The position numbers and the translations under genes are program-made. The notes under the pieces are model-generated. The model did not search any database. It saw only the letters and a program-made list of their open reading frames with translations, and was not told where the DNA came from. From Micromonospora zingiberis (GTDB lineage: Bacteria; Actinomycetota; Actinomycetes; Mycobacteriales; Micromonosporaceae), in NCBI RefSeq assembly GCF_004331455.1, contig NZ_SJJR01000008.1, positions 62,001 to 126,000 of the forward strand: DNA of 64,000 nucleotides. Reading direction: 5' to 3'. Shown here in pieces: positions 18,601 through 28,200 of this stretch (position 1 is its first letter; each line of letters starts with the position of its first letter).

Positions 18601-21394
18601 GTCGCGGCTGCCCACCAACGTGGCCACGGCCACCGTACGAGAGGTCGCCGAGGCGCTGGAGGCGCTGGTCGGTACCGGACTCGCCGAGGACCTGACGCAG
18701 CCCGCGTCGGTGCCCGGAGTGGACACCTTCATCCGGGCGTTCGCGGTCGACCTGACCGAGGCGCCCACCCCACTGCCCGGCCCGGCCGAGGCGAACGCCG
18801 CCTGGCAACTGTTCGGTGGCCACACCGACCCGCGCGCCGAGCAGGTACGGCAGGCACTGGCCGGCGGTGGGGTCGGCGGCGGCGTACTGGTCTGGCTGCC
18901 GGCGGACTGCACCCCGGAGCAACTCGAACCGGCGTTGCAGGGCGCCCGGGCGGCGCTGACCGGCGGGGCGGGCGACCGCTTCGTGCTGGTGCAGTACGGC
19001 CTGGGCGCCAGCGGCCTGGCCCGGACCCTACGGTTGGAGGACCCCCGGATCCGGACCACGGTGGTGCACCTGCCACCGACCCTGGACGTCGCCGACCGGG
19101 TGCTGGCCGAGGTCGCCTCGACCGAGACCTACCACGAGGTCCACTACGACATCACCGGCGCCCGCCGTACGCAGACCCTCCGGGCCCTGCCGATCGAGGC
19201 GGGCCGCGCCGAACCGACCCTCGGCGCGGGCGACGTGCTGCTGGTCACCGGCGGCGGCAAGGGCATCACCGCGGAGTGCGCGCTGGCCCTGGCCGCCGAC
19301 GCCGGGGCCAAGCTCGCCGTGCTGGGACGTTCCGAGTTGACCGCCGACGCGGAGCTGACGGCCAACCTGGAGCGTTTCGCCGCCGCCGGCGTGCAGGTCC
19401 GGTACCTGCGAGCCGACGTCACCGATCCGGTCGCGGTGCGGGCCGCGGTGGACGAGGCCCAGCGCCTGCTCGGCCCGGTGACCGGGGTACTGCACGGTGC
19501 CGGGCGCAACGAACCGGCAGCGTTGACCTCGCTGGGCATGGACGGCTTCCACGGTGCCCTGGCACCCAAGGTCGGCGGTCTCGCCGCGGTCCTGGACGCG
19601 GTCGACACCGGGCGGCTGAAGCTGCTGGTCACCTTCGGCAGCATCATCGGCCGGGCCGGACTGCGGGGCGAGGCCCACTACGCCACCGCGAACGACCGGC
19701 TCGCCGAACAGACCCGCCGCTTCGGCGCCGCCCACCCGCACTGCCGCTCGATCTGCCTGGAGTGGTCGGTCTGGTCGGGCGTCGGCATGGGGGAGCGGCT
19801 CTCCGTCGTCGAGTCACTGACCCGCGACGGCATCACCCCGATCACGCCCGACCAGGGCGTGGCGGTGCTGCGCCGGCTGATCGCCGACCCGGACACCCCG
19901 TCCGTGGTGGTGGTCAGCGGTCGGGCCGACGGCCTGGACACGCTGCGCTTCGAGGAGCCGGAGCTGCCACTGCTGCGGTTCGTGGACCGGCCGCAGGTGC
20001 GCTACCACGGCGTGGAATTGGTCACCGACGTCGAACTGACCGCCGGCAGCGACCTGTACCTGCCCGACCACCTGCTCGACGGGAACCTGCTCTTCCCGGC
20101 GGTCATGGGCATGGAGGCGATGGCACAGGCGGCCATGGCCGTCACCGGCCGCGCCGAGGTGCCGGTCATCGAGCAGGCCCGCTTCGCCCGGCCGATCGTG
20201 GTGCCACCGCACGGCAGCGCGACCATCCGGATCGCGGCCCTGGTGACCGCCGACGACACGGTACGGGCCGTGATCCGCACCGCGGACACCGGATTCGCCG
20301 CCGACCACTTCGAGGCGTCACTGCGGTTCGCAGAGGGTCCGGTGCCGGCCGGCCCACCGGAGCAGGTCGCCGACGACCTGCCACCGGTGCCGCTGGACCC
20401 GGCCCGGGACCTGTACGGCGACACCCTGTTCCAGGGCGCACGTTTCCAACGACTACGTGGTTTCCATCGGGCCGCCGCCCGCGACGTCGACGCCGACGTG
20501 GTCACCGTGCCGGAGACCGACTGGTTCAGCGCCTACCTGCCGGACACCCTGGTGCTCGGCGACCCCGGGGTCCGGGACGCGCTGATGCACGGCAACCAGG
20601 TCTGCGTACCGGACGCCACGCTGCTGCCGGTGGCGATCGAGCGGCTCTACCCGGCCGGGCCCCGGATGGGCACCGGCGAACCGCTGCGCTACTGCGCCAC
20701 CGAGCGGGAGCGCGACGGTGACACCTACGTCTACGACATCGCACTGCGCACCAGCACCGGCGAGATAGTCGAGCGGTGGGAGGGCCTGCAACTGCGGGCG
20801 GTACGCAAGAAGGACGGCCGGGGACCGTGGGTGGCGCCGCTGCTCGGCTCCTACCTGGAGCGCACCCTGGGCGACCTGATCGGCGCCTCGATCGCGGTGG
20901 CGGTGGAACCGGGCGCCGACGACCAACCCGCGCTGGCGGTCGGCCGGGCCCTCGGGCACGCCGTCGACCTGCGGTACGCCCCGGACGGGCGGCCGGAAAA
21001 GGTCGGCGAGCGGCTCGTCGCGGTCTCCCACGGCGCCGGGCTCAGCCTCGCCGTGGCGGCCCGCACCCAGGTCGGCTGTGACGTCCGGCCGGTGTCGGCC
21101 CCGCCGAGCGGCGGCTGGGCGGCGGTCCTGGGCCGGCACGAGGTGCTGCTCGACCAGGTGGTCAACGGCTTCGGTGCCGACCCGGAAACCGCCGGGACGC
21201 AGATCGAGGCGGTGCTGACCTGCCTGCGCGAGGTGGGCCTACCGGAACAGGCACCAGTGGCCCTGACCCCGGTGCAGCGCGCCGGATGGCTGGTCTTCGC
21301 CGCCGGCACGACGCGGGTGGCGACCTTCGCCACCACGGTGGGCGACGGGGCCACGCCGATCGTGTTCACCGTCCGCACCGACGGAGGGTTCTGA
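15656..21394 (+). CDS. pksE: Iterative enediyne polyketide synthase PKSE (KS-AT-ACP-KR-DH-PPT-like)
   Basis: 1912 residues, the usual PKSE size. KS: Cys211 (DGACSSSL), His344 (EGHGTGTEVGD) and His384 (GHTKAAAG). AT: Ser653 in GHSLGE. ACP: Ser963/Ser964 in DDLHLSSI. KR: from about residue 1190 (TGGGKGITAECALAL), with Tyr in GEAHYATAND. DH: His1472 in HLLDGNLLFP and Asp in RDALMHGNQ. The C-terminal PPTase-like domain (about 1705-1912) is degenerate: Asp1809 is kept, but the next metal ligand Glu is Arg1811 (GCDVRP), and the W-S-x-x-E-S-x-x-K motif reads E-A-V-L-T-C-L-R-E. PKSEs make the linear polyene precursor of the enediyne core with the thioesterase encoded next. Phosphopantetheinylation probably needs the protein at 6199. 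Confidence 0.95.
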   Translation: MSKIAIVGLACRYPDAASPGELWENVVTGRRAFRRLPDERMRLADYWDADRSVPDRFYARNAAVIEGYEFDRQKYRIAGSTYRSTDLTHWLALDTAARALGDAGFPMGAELPRERTGVVVGNTLTGEFARANVLRLRWPYVRRTVGAALREQGWDDDQLADFLGTLEQRYKAPFPVIDEDTLAGGLSNTIAGRICNYFDLKGGGYTVDGACSSSLLSVLTACRSLVEGELDVAVAGGVDLSIDPFEIIGFAKTGALARGEMKVYDRGSNGFWPGEGCGMVVLMRHEDAVAQGRRIYASVAGWGMSSDGKGGITRPEEDGYRLALARAYARAGFGIETVTMFEGHGTGTEVGDATELRALTEARRVAGAAGTPAAISSIKAMIGHTKAAAGVAGLLKAVLAVHHQMLPPTVGCEEPHEVLTSAEAKLRVLPTAEPWPADAQLRAGITAMGFGGINTHLVVQGEDGVRRSPDARTRTIAARAQNVELLVLDADTPAELAERVHALAEQVIRLSYAQLGDLAASRYAELGDRPYRAAVVARSPEDAERQLLRVHAALQAGENRLYAADGRAFLGHVRGAARVGFLFPGQGTGRGRPAEALRRRFTQADRIVTEAALPTGDVVATEVAQPRIVTGSVAGLSVLAALGIEADVAVGHSLGELTALHWAGAMDLPSVLRMAAARGRTMAEHGRPGGAMAGIPADPETARRLLTGEPVVIGGYNSQRQTVVSGPVDAVDRVLERAEVAGVAGKRLRVSHAFHSPLVAEAGEAFGGYLAGERFDPLQRQVVSTVTGTVLAPDADLTVLLRNQITEPVLFAQAIALAAKEVDLFVEVGPGRILSDLGRTDVSVPTVALDTDDETLASVLRVVAAAYVVGAARVHPQLFDGRLARPLKDVEEFSFFASPCETDSDVVLPDSPQRVAEAEAAVGTAPTGEPAALVLRQLVAARAELPLEMVGEDSRLLDDLHLSSITVSQVVNQAAQRLGVPPSRLPTNVATATVREVAEALEALVGTGLAEDLTQPASVPGVDTFIRAFAVDLTEAPTPLPGPAEANAAWQLFGGHTDPRAEQVRQALAGGGVGGGVLVWLPADCTPEQLEPALQGARAALTGGAGDRFVLVQYGLGASGLARTLRLEDPRIRTTVVHLPPTLDVADRVLAEVASTETYHEVHYDITGARRTQTLRALPIEAGRAEPTLGAGDVLLVTGGGKGITAECALALAADAGAKLAVLGRSELTADAELTANLERFAAAGVQVRYLRADVTDPVAVRAAVDEAQRLLGPVTGVLHGAGRNEPAALTSLGMDGFHGALAPKVGGLAAVLDAVDTGRLKLLVTFGSIIGRAGLRGEAHYATANDRLAEQTRRFGAAHPHCRSICLEWSVWSGVGMGERLSVVESLTRDGITPITPDQGVAVLRRLIADPDTPSVVVVSGRADGLDTLRFEEPELPLLRFVDRPQVRYHGVELVTDVELTAGSDLYLPDHLLDGNLLFPAVMGMEAMAQAAMAVTGRAEVPVIEQARFARPIVVPPHGSATIRIAALVTADDTVRAVIRTADTGFAADHFEASLRFAEGPVPAGPPEQVADDLPPVPLDPARDLYGDTLFQGARFQRLRGFHRAAARDVDADVVTVPETDWFSAYLPDTLVLGDPGVRDALMHGNQVCVPDATLLPVAIERLYPAGPRMGTGEPLRYCATERERDGDTYVYDIALRTSTGEIVERWEGLQLRAVRKKDGRGPWVAPLLGSYLERTLGDLIGASIAVAVEPGADDQPALAVGRALGHAVDLRYAPDGRPEKVGERLVAVSHGAGLSLAVAARTQVGCDVRPVSAPPSGGWAAVLGRHEVLLDQVVNGFGADPETAGTQIEAVLTCLREVGLPEQAPVALTPVQRAGWLVFAAGTTRVATFATTVGDGATPIVFTVRTDGGF

Positions 21395-21395
21395 G

Positions 21396-21836
21396 GTGGA
21401 GGACTACTACGAATACCGGCACACGGTCGGCTTCGAGGAGACCAACCTGGTCGGGAACGTCTACTACGTCAACTACCTGCGCTGGCAGGGACGGTGCCGG
21501 GAGATGTTCCTGTACGACAAGGCGAACGACGTCCTCGCCGACCTGCGCAGCGACCTGAAACTGTTCACGTTGAAGGTGGACTGCGAGTTCTTCGCGGAGA
21601 TCACCGCCTTCGACCAACTGGCCATCCGGATGCGGCTGATCGAACTGGCACAGACGCAGGTCGAGTTCAGCTTCGACTACGTCCGGCTGCATCCCGACGG
21701 CGAGGTGCTGGTCGCCCGGGGCCGGCAACGGGTCGCCTGCATGCGGGGACCGAACAACCGCACCAGCCCGGCCCGGGTGCCGGAGTCGCTGGCCCGGGCT
21801 CTGGCGCCCTACCGGGTGCGGGCGCGGGCGGCGTAG
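21396..21836 (+). CDS. Enediyne hot-dog thioesterase (E10, TEBC)
   Basis: 146 residues of the 4-hydroxybenzoyl-CoA thioesterase-like family that partners PKSE (SgcE10, CalE7, DynE7). GFEETNLVGNVYYVNYLRWQ is the family signature, and RCREMFL follows. The start is GTG at 21396 with GGAGGG 7 nt upstream, directly after the PKSE stop. In characterised systems it releases the nascent polyene from the PKSE. The order PKSE-TE is the hallmark of an enediyne warhead cassette. Confidence 0.95.
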   Translation: MEDYYEYRHTVGFEETNLVGNVYYVNYLRWQGRCREMFLYDKANDVLADLRSDLKLFTLKVDCEFFAEITAFDQLAIRMRLIELAQTQVEFSFDYVRLHPDGEVLVARGRQRVACMRGPNNRTSPARVPESLARALAPYRVRARAA

Positions 21837-21856
21837 CGATCCCACGGGAGGTACAC

Positions 21857-22438
21857 GTGAACGTACAGCCAGAGCCCACCGTCGAACCGTCCGATCCGGT
21901 CCAGCTGCGCCGCGCGTTCGGCATGTTCGCCACGGGAGTCACCGTGGTGACCGTGGGCGGCGACTGTCCACACGGGATGACCGCCAATTCGTTCACGTCG
22001 GTCTCCCTGGAACCGCCCCTGGTACTCGTCTGCGTCGACCAGCAGGCCATCATGCACCGCAGCCTGATCGAGTGCGGCCAGTTCGGGATCTCCGTACTGG
22101 CCGCACACCAGGAGCCGGTGGCCCGGCACTTCGCCAACCGGCGGCGCCCCCTGGGCGCCGCCCAGTTCGACGCCGTCGACTGGGTGCCGGGCCAGGTCAC
22201 CGGTGCACCGCTGATCACCGGCGCGCTGGCACACTTCGAGTGCGAACTGTGGCGCTCCTACGAGGGCGGCGACCACAGCATCTTCGTGGGCAACCTGCTG
22301 TCGGTGCGCCGGGAGCCGGAGGCCGACGGGGTGCTGTTCGTACGCGGCCGGTTCCGGCAGCTCGACCGCGACACAGCCGAGCTGGCCGACGGCGTACCGG
22401 CGTGGCAGGCCGCCGCCCGAGGCGGGGTGACCGGATGA
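21857..22438 (+). CDS. Flavin reductase (enediyne E6)
   Basis: A 193-residue NAD(P)H:flavin oxidoreductase of the HpaC/split-barrel family: RRAFGMFATGVTVVTVGG, MTANSFTSVSLEPPLVLVCVD and FGISVLAAHQEPVARHFA. The GTG at 21857 follows GGGAGG. The stop overlaps the P450 start by 4 nt. In C-1027, SgcE6 supplies reduced FAD to the SgcC hydroxylase and SgcC3 halogenase. Here it probably serves the enzymes at 40961 and 30193, and perhaps the group-D monooxygenase at 34704, because it is the only flavin reductase in the window. Confidence 0.9.
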   Translation: MNVQPEPTVEPSDPVQLRRAFGMFATGVTVVTVGGDCPHGMTANSFTSVSLEPPLVLVCVDQQAIMHRSLIECGQFGISVLAAHQEPVARHFANRRRPLGAAQFDAVDWVPGQVTGAPLITGALAHFECELWRSYEGGDHSIFVGNLLSVRREPEADGVLFVRGRFRQLDRDTAELADGVPAWQAAARGGVTG

Positions 22439-23799
22439 CCACGACGGAGTCGCACCGCGTCCCGGCGGGGCCGACCGGAGCGGCCATGCTGCGGACGCTC
22501 TGGCAACTCGCCCGGGACCGGCTCGGCATGATGCGCACGGCGGCCGACTACGGCGACGCCGTCCGGCTCGGGCCCCGGTTCAAGACCCTCTACTTCTTCA
22601 ACCACCCGGACCACGCCAAACACGTGCTGGCCGACAACAGCCAGAACTACCACAAGGGAGTCGGACTGGCCCAGGCCCGCCGGGCCCTGGGCGACGGCCT
22701 GCTCACCAGCGAGGGTGAGCTGTGGCGCAAGCAGCGGCGGGTGATCCAGCCGGCGTTCCAGGCCAAGCGGATCGCCGCGCAGGCCGACGTGGTCGTCGAG
22801 GAGGCCGCCAGGCTGGTGAACCGGCTGCGGGCGCACCGCGACGGCGCGCCGGTCGACATCGTCAAGGAGATGACCGGTCTCACCCTCGGCGTGCTCGGCC
22901 GCACCCTGCTCGACAGCGATCTGAGCGGGCACCGCTCGGTGGGGCACACCTTCGAGGTCATGCAGGACCAGGCGATGTTCGAGATGGTCACCATGGGTTC
23001 CGTACCGACCTGGCTGCCGCTGCCCCACCAGCTGCGCTTCCGGCGGGCCCGGCGGGAGATGCAACGAGTGGTCGACGCGCTGGTCGCCGAGCGCCGGGCC
23101 CGTGGTGAGGGGGGCGACGACGCGCTGTCCCGGCTGATCGTCTCGACCGGGCAGGAGACCGACCCCCGGGTGGGACGGCTGCGGATGCGCGACGAGTTGG
23201 TCACCCTGCTGCTCGCCGGGCACGAGACGACGGCCAGCACGCTGGGCTGGACGTTCCATCTGCTCGATCGGCATCCGCAGGTGTGGGAGCGGGTCCGCGC
23301 CGAGGCGGTCGAGGTGCTCGGCGACCGGCTGCCGGTGCACGAGGACCTGGCCCGGCTCCGGTTCACCGCCCAGGTGATCAACGAGGCGATGCGGCTCTAC
23401 CCGCCGGTGTGGATGCTCTCCCGGATCGCCCAGGAGCCCGACGAGATCGGCGGCTACCGGGTGCCGGCCGGCGCGGACGTGCTGATCTGCCCGTACACCC
23501 TGCACCGCCACCCGGACTTCTGGGACGACCCGGACCGGTTCGACCCGGACCGCTTCGACCCCGCCCGCCCGAGTAGCCGCCCCCGCTACGCCTACGTGCC
23601 GTTCGGCGCGGGGCCGCGGTTCTGCGTGGGCAACCACCTGGGACTCATGGAGGCGACCTTTGTGACCGCCATGGTGGTGCGGGAACTGCGGCTGACCGGA
23701 GACCCGGCACGCCAGGTGGTACCCGAGCCGATGCTCTCCCTGCGGATCAGAGGGGGACTGCCGATGCGGGTCACGGCGGTCTCCTCGGCGACGGTGTGA
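22435..23799 (+). CDS. Cytochrome P450 (enediyne E7 type)
   Basis: 454 residues. The I-helix has AGHETT, the K-helix EAMRLYPP, and the heme loop PFGAGPRFCVGNH with Cys397. The length and YGDAVRLG ... HAKHVLADNSQNYHKG layout are of the class-4-like bacterial P450s found next to E6 in nine-membered enediyne clusters (SgcE7, NcsE7). Probably oxidises a core intermediate. ATG overlaps the flavin reductase stop. No ferredoxin gene is present in the window, so an external redox partner is required. Confidence 0.9.
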   Translation: MTTTESHRVPAGPTGAAMLRTLWQLARDRLGMMRTAADYGDAVRLGPRFKTLYFFNHPDHAKHVLADNSQNYHKGVGLAQARRALGDGLLTSEGELWRKQRRVIQPAFQAKRIAAQADVVVEEAARLVNRLRAHRDGAPVDIVKEMTGLTLGVLGRTLLDSDLSGHRSVGHTFEVMQDQAMFEMVTMGSVPTWLPLPHQLRFRRARREMQRVVDALVAERRARGEGGDDALSRLIVSTGQETDPRVGRLRMRDELVTLLLAGHETTASTLGWTFHLLDRHPQVWERVRAEAVEVLGDRLPVHEDLARLRFTAQVINEAMRLYPPVWMLSRIAQEPDEIGGYRVPAGADVLICPYTLHRHPDFWDDPDRFDPDRFDPARPSSRPRYAYVPFGAGPRFCVGNHLGLMEATFVTAMVVRELRLTGDPARQVVPEPMLSLRIRGGLPMRVTAVSSATV

Positions 23800-23879
23800 G
23801 CGGCGACCAGATGGTCGCGGCCGAGGATCGACGGACGTACGGCGGGTCGCCGGCGGCGGCCCGCCGGGGGAGGTGACGG

Positions 23880-24569
23880 ATGAGCAACGCGGGCTTCGCC
23901 GAGGTCAAACACGTGCCGGTGAACCAGGCCGTGCGGGACTACCTGGTCCGGTCCAGCTCACCACCGGATCCCGCACTGAGCGGGCTGGTCGACTCGACCC
24001 AGGAGGTGGGGCCGGCGGCCGGGATGATGGTGCCGGTCGAACAGGCCGCCCTGCTGACCATCCTCACCCGGTTGGTCGGCGCGCGGACCGCGGTGGACAT
24101 CGGGACCTTCACCGGACTGTCGGCCCTGGCCATCGCCCGTGGCCTGGCTCCCGGCGGGCAGGTGGTCACCTGCGACGTCACGGACCAGTGGATCGACATC
24201 GCCCGCGCCCACTGGCAGCGGGCCGGGGTAGCGGACCGGATCGACTTCCGGCTCGGCTCGGCGGCGCGCACCCTGCGCTCCATGCCCGCCGACACCGTCG
24301 TCGACCTGGCCTTCATCGACGCCGACAAGATGAACTACCCCACCTACTACGAGGCCGTGGTGCCGCTGCTGCGCCCCGGTGGCCTGCTGCTGGCCGACAA
24401 CGTCCTGCTCGACGGGTACGTGCTGGACCCGGAGCTGGCCGAACCCGGCCTGCCCCGCCGAGCGGCGCAGACGCTGCGGGCCTTCAACGCCACGCTCGCG
24501 GCCGACGAGCGGTTCGAGACGGTGATGCTGCCGATCGCCGACGGGCTCACCATCGCCCGCCGCCGCTGA
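23880..24569 (+). CDS. SAM-dependent O-methyltransferase, caffeoyl-CoA OMT type
   Basis: 229 residues. The SAM motif is VDIGTFTGLSALAIARGL, followed by TCDVTDQWIDIARAHW and the metal-binding segment LAFIDADKMNYPTYYEAVVPLLRPGGLLLADNVL with Asp-Ala-Asp and Asp-Asn as the likely cation ligands. This family methylates catechols. The predicted substrate is the ring of the hydroxylated beta-tyrosine unit, as maduropeptin-type aromatic units carry a methoxy group. The start at 23880 has GGGAGG at 23868. It is the last gene of the plus-strand run before a strong terminator. Confidence 0.8.
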   Translation: MSNAGFAEVKHVPVNQAVRDYLVRSSSPPDPALSGLVDSTQEVGPAAGMMVPVEQAALLTILTRLVGARTAVDIGTFTGLSALAIARGLAPGGQVVTCDVTDQWIDIARAHWQRAGVADRIDFRLGSAARTLRSMPADTVVDLAFIDADKMNYPTYYEAVVPLLRPGGLLLADNVLLDGYVLDPELAEPGLPRRAAQTLRAFNATLAADERFETVMLPIADGLTIARRR

Positions 24570-24665
24570 CCCGTCCGCCGGGACCCCGGGCCCGCCGGCC
24601 CGGGGTCCCGGCACGACCCGGCGCACGCACTACACCCGGCCCGCGCGACGTCTCCGGCGTACGCG

Positions 24666-24711
24666 CACGACATCGCGGATCCACCCCCGAGAGTGGATCC
24701 GCGATGTCGTG
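24666..24711. terminator. Strong bidirectional hairpin
   Basis: A perfect 19-bp stem: cacgacatcgcggatccac (24666-24684), an 8-nt loop, and its exact complement at 24693-24711. It lies between the convergent O-methyltransferase and carrier-protein genes. Confidence 0.85.
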
Positions 24712-24718
24712 TACGCGG

Positions 24719-25003
24719 TCAGGCGGGCTTGGCCGCCTGCGCGTCCTGGCCGGCGGCGGCCACCACCGCCGCGGTGAAGGTGGCCAGGTCCGGGTCCTCG
24801 AAGATGAGCCCGACGTCCACCACCACCCCCAGCTCGTCCTCGATGCGGGTAATGATGCGAACCGCCGAGATGGACTGTCCCTGCAATTCGAAGAACGTCG
24901 CGTCCGGCCGATCCTGCGGCATGTGCAGAACATCGCTCCAGATCGCCGCGACCCGCTTTTCGACCTCTGCCCGACTCAAACCGCCCTGATCGATCTCCGT
25001 CAT
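24719..25003 (-). CDS. Free-standing peptidyl carrier protein (SgcC2 type)
   Basis: 94 residues with the carrier-protein fold. The phosphopantetheine site is FFELQGQSISAVRI, where the Ser of GQS would carry the arm. In C-1027, SgcC2 holds beta-tyrosine during chlorination and hydroxylation. Here a second carrier exists at the end of the NRPS (25286), so it is open which one presents the substrate to the halogenase, hydroxylase and condensation enzyme. The gene is divergent from the NRPS; a copy of the cluster dyad lies 116 nt upstream. Confidence 0.9.
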   Translation of the reverse strand: MTEIDQGGLSRAEVEKRVAAIWSDVLHMPQDRPDATFFELQGQSISAVRIITRIEDELGVVVDVGLIFEDPDLATFTAAVVAAAGQDAQAAKPA

Positions 25004-25285
25004 GCGCAGTGCTCTCCTCCCTGGCCGGGTCCGATACCCGCGGTCGGCCGGTCACCCGCCCGACCGAGGCAGGCACGGCATACCACGCACTCATGCTCGG
25101 GGCGCGTCGCGGATCCGTGCATCCTTGCGATTGCGCGGCTGAAACCGATGAGATTCGCCTCGCCTACGACTGTTTGCGGGGGTCGCCCGGTCACCAAAAA
25201 CCCCCGGCACGGAATCGCCGAAGCTCGCATTCGAGATCGCAATTGTTGAGAAGACCGTCGCAATTCCGCGTGCCACGATTCGACC
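25004..25285. promoter_or_regulatory. Divergent promoter region between carrier protein and NRPS
   Basis: Minus-oriented GCAATC-GCAAG-GATGC (25119-25134) is one of the best copies of the cluster-wide dyad. Closer to the NRPS, tcgcaatt is repeated at 25237-25244 and 25258-25265, 21 bp apart (two helical turns), and GCAATT-GTTGA-GAAGA (25239-25254) is a partial plus-oriented dyad only about 30 nt from the NRPS start. Confidence 0.5.
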
Positions 25286-28200
25286 GTGGCAACGAGCGGA
25301 GACACGACGCTGGCCGGCAACGCCGACGTGGCAGCCGAACCGGGCCGTACCTCATGGGTACAGGACGGCGTGTGGTTGCTGGAGCAACTCGCCCCGTACC
25401 GGGGCGTGCACCGGCTGGTACGCACCTGGCACCTGGACGGGACGGTCGACGCCCTGGCGCTCCGGTCGGCCTGGCGGACGCTGCTGGACCGGCACGAGGC
25501 GCTGCGGACCCGGCTGATCGAGGTCGACGGCGCCCCGGTGCCGCTGGTCTCCACCGACACCGAGAGCGCGTTCGTGCACGTCGACCTCGGGCACCTGGCC
25601 GACGCGGAGCGCACCCGCGCCGCCGACCGGGTCTGCGTGGCGGCCGCCTCGGTCCCGGAACGGGCCACCGACACCCCGCTGGCCCGGTTGACGTTGGTCC
25701 GCATCGGTCCCACCACGCACCGGCTGGTGCTGGCGCTGCACCGCACGGTCGCCGACGACCGGTCGATCTCGATCATCGCGGACGAACTGTCCATCTGCTA
25801 CGCCGCCGCCGTGCGCCCCGACGCGGACGGCCCCGCATTGGCCCCGGTGCTGCGCTACGCCGAGTACGCCCGCTGGCAGCGTGACCTGGTGGACGGGCCG
25901 GCCGGACGGCGGCTGCTGGACTGGTGGACCCGCGAGCTGACCCCGCTGCCGCCATCGGTGCCGTTGCCCACCGACCACGACGGCGCCGCCCGGCCCGCCG
26001 GCCCCGCCGGTCTGCTCTCGTTCGACTGGGGCACCGCCCTGGCCGACCGACTGGCCACGTACTGCCGGACCCGGCCGGCCAACCCGGCGGCGGTGCTGCT
26101 GGCCGCGGTGCAGGCAGTCCTGCACCGGTACGGCGACGACGACCAGGTCACCGTGGTGATGCCGGTACCGGTGCCACCACCCGGATTCCCCGCGCTCGTC
26201 GGCCCCTGCGACAACCTGCTGGTGCTCACCGGTGATCTCGGCGGTGCCCCCACCTTCGACGAGGCGGTGGATCGGGCCGCGGCCGTGCTGCGCGCCGCCA
26301 CCGCACACCGGGACCTGCCGTTCGCCCGGCTGGTGCAGGAACTGCCCGTCGACCGGGACCCGGGCCGGGTGCCGTTCTGCGACGTGCTGCTGGCCGTACC
26401 CGGACCGGAGGCGGAACTGCGGCTGACCGGCGCCACGGTCGCCCCGACGGCGGTGACCGACGCCGGCCCCACCGTCGCGGACCTGGCGATCACCGTACGG
26501 CGGACCTGGCCGTCGCTCGCCGGCACGCTCGGCTACCGGGCGGACCGGTTCGCGTCCACCTCCGCCGAGGGCCTGCTCGGGCAGGTACGGACGCTGCTGT
26601 CGGCCGCGCTGGACGCCCCGCACACGCCGTTGCACCGGCTGCCCCTGGACGTCGCGGCGGTGGCCGGCGCGATCGACGAGGACCCGTCGGTCGAACCGCT
26701 GACCGTGCACGAGATCGTTCGCCGGCACGCCGTACGAACCCCGGACGCGGTCGCCGTGGCCGGTCCCGACGGCCGCTGGACGTACCGCGAACTGGACCGC
26801 CGGGCCGAGGCGGTGGCCGAGTACCTGCGCGGTCTGCCCGTCGACGGCGCGCCGGTCGCGGTCCGGATGACTCCGGGCCCGTGGCAGCTCGCCGCGTCGC
26901 TGGGCATCCTGCGCGCCGGGGGCCACCTGGTCTGGTTCGGCACCGGCGACGCCGGGCAGCGGGGCCAGGCGATCCTGGCCGAACTGCGCCCGGTCTGCCT
27001 CCTGCGCTCCGGCGAGGACCCGGACGACGACCTGGCCCGCTGGTACCGCGACGAACTCGACGGCCGACTGGTCGACGTGACGTGCCTACCCCGCCCACCG
27101 GCGAAGCCCGTCCCAGCGCCCACCGACGACCTCTCCCGCACCGCCTACGTGGCGTACACCTCGGGCTCCACCGGGCGGCCCAAGGGCATCGCCCACACCC
27201 ACCGGGCGTTCGCCCAGTTCGTCACCTGGATGGCCGACGCCCTGGAGTTGGCGCCCGGCGCCCGGGTGGCCCAGTGGGTCACCCCGGAGCACGACCCGAG
27301 CCTGTGCGAGACATTCGCGACCCTGGTCGGCGGCGGCACCCTGCACCCGGTGCCGGTACGCATCCGGGTGCACCCCGAGAAGCTGGCCGACTGGCTGGTG
27401 CGGGAGCGGGTCACCTTCCTACAGACGGTGCCCAGCTTCGCCCGCGAGGTGCTGGCCGTCGTCGCCGCCCGGGAGCCGGCCGACCGGCCCACCGGCCTGC
27501 GCCGGCTGGTGCTGATGGGCGAGACGCTGTCGGACCAGTTGGTCAACGGCTTCCGGCGGGTCCTGCCGGCCACCCGGCTGGCGAACATCTACGGCCCGAC
27601 CGAAACCATCGCGGCGACCTGGCACGACATCACCGGCCCGGTGCCGGCGAACGTGCCGATCGGCCGCCCGATCCCCGGACGGCAGGTGCTGGTCCTCGAC
27701 GAGGCGGACCAGCCCTGCCCGACGGGCGTCACCGGCGAACTCGTGGTGCGGAGTCGGTACGTCTGCGACGGCTATCTCGGCGACGGTGCCGGGCGGCAGG
27801 CGGCCTTCCGGGCCCCCGCCGGCGGGCCGGACGACGACTCCGACCTGCGCTGGTACCGCACCGGTGACCTCGCCCGCCGGCGGTGGGACGGCGCGTTGGA
27901 GTTCCGTGGCCGCCGCGACCACCAGGTCAAGCTCCTCGGCACCCGGGTGGAGCTGGCCGATGTGGAGGCGGCGCTGGCGGCCCACGACGGGGTGGCCGAC
28001 TGCGCCGTGGTGCCGGTCACCGACCAGGACGGTCTGGTCGTCCGGCTCACCGCGTACGTCGTACCCCGCCGGGGACCCGACGGCGACCCGCTGGCCGGGG
28101 CCGCCCAGTGGCGGGCCCAACTGCGACGGCGCTTCGGCGGGGCGATGGTGCTGGTCGCCTTCGAGACGGTGCCCGACCAGTTGCCCCGCACGGTGGCCGG

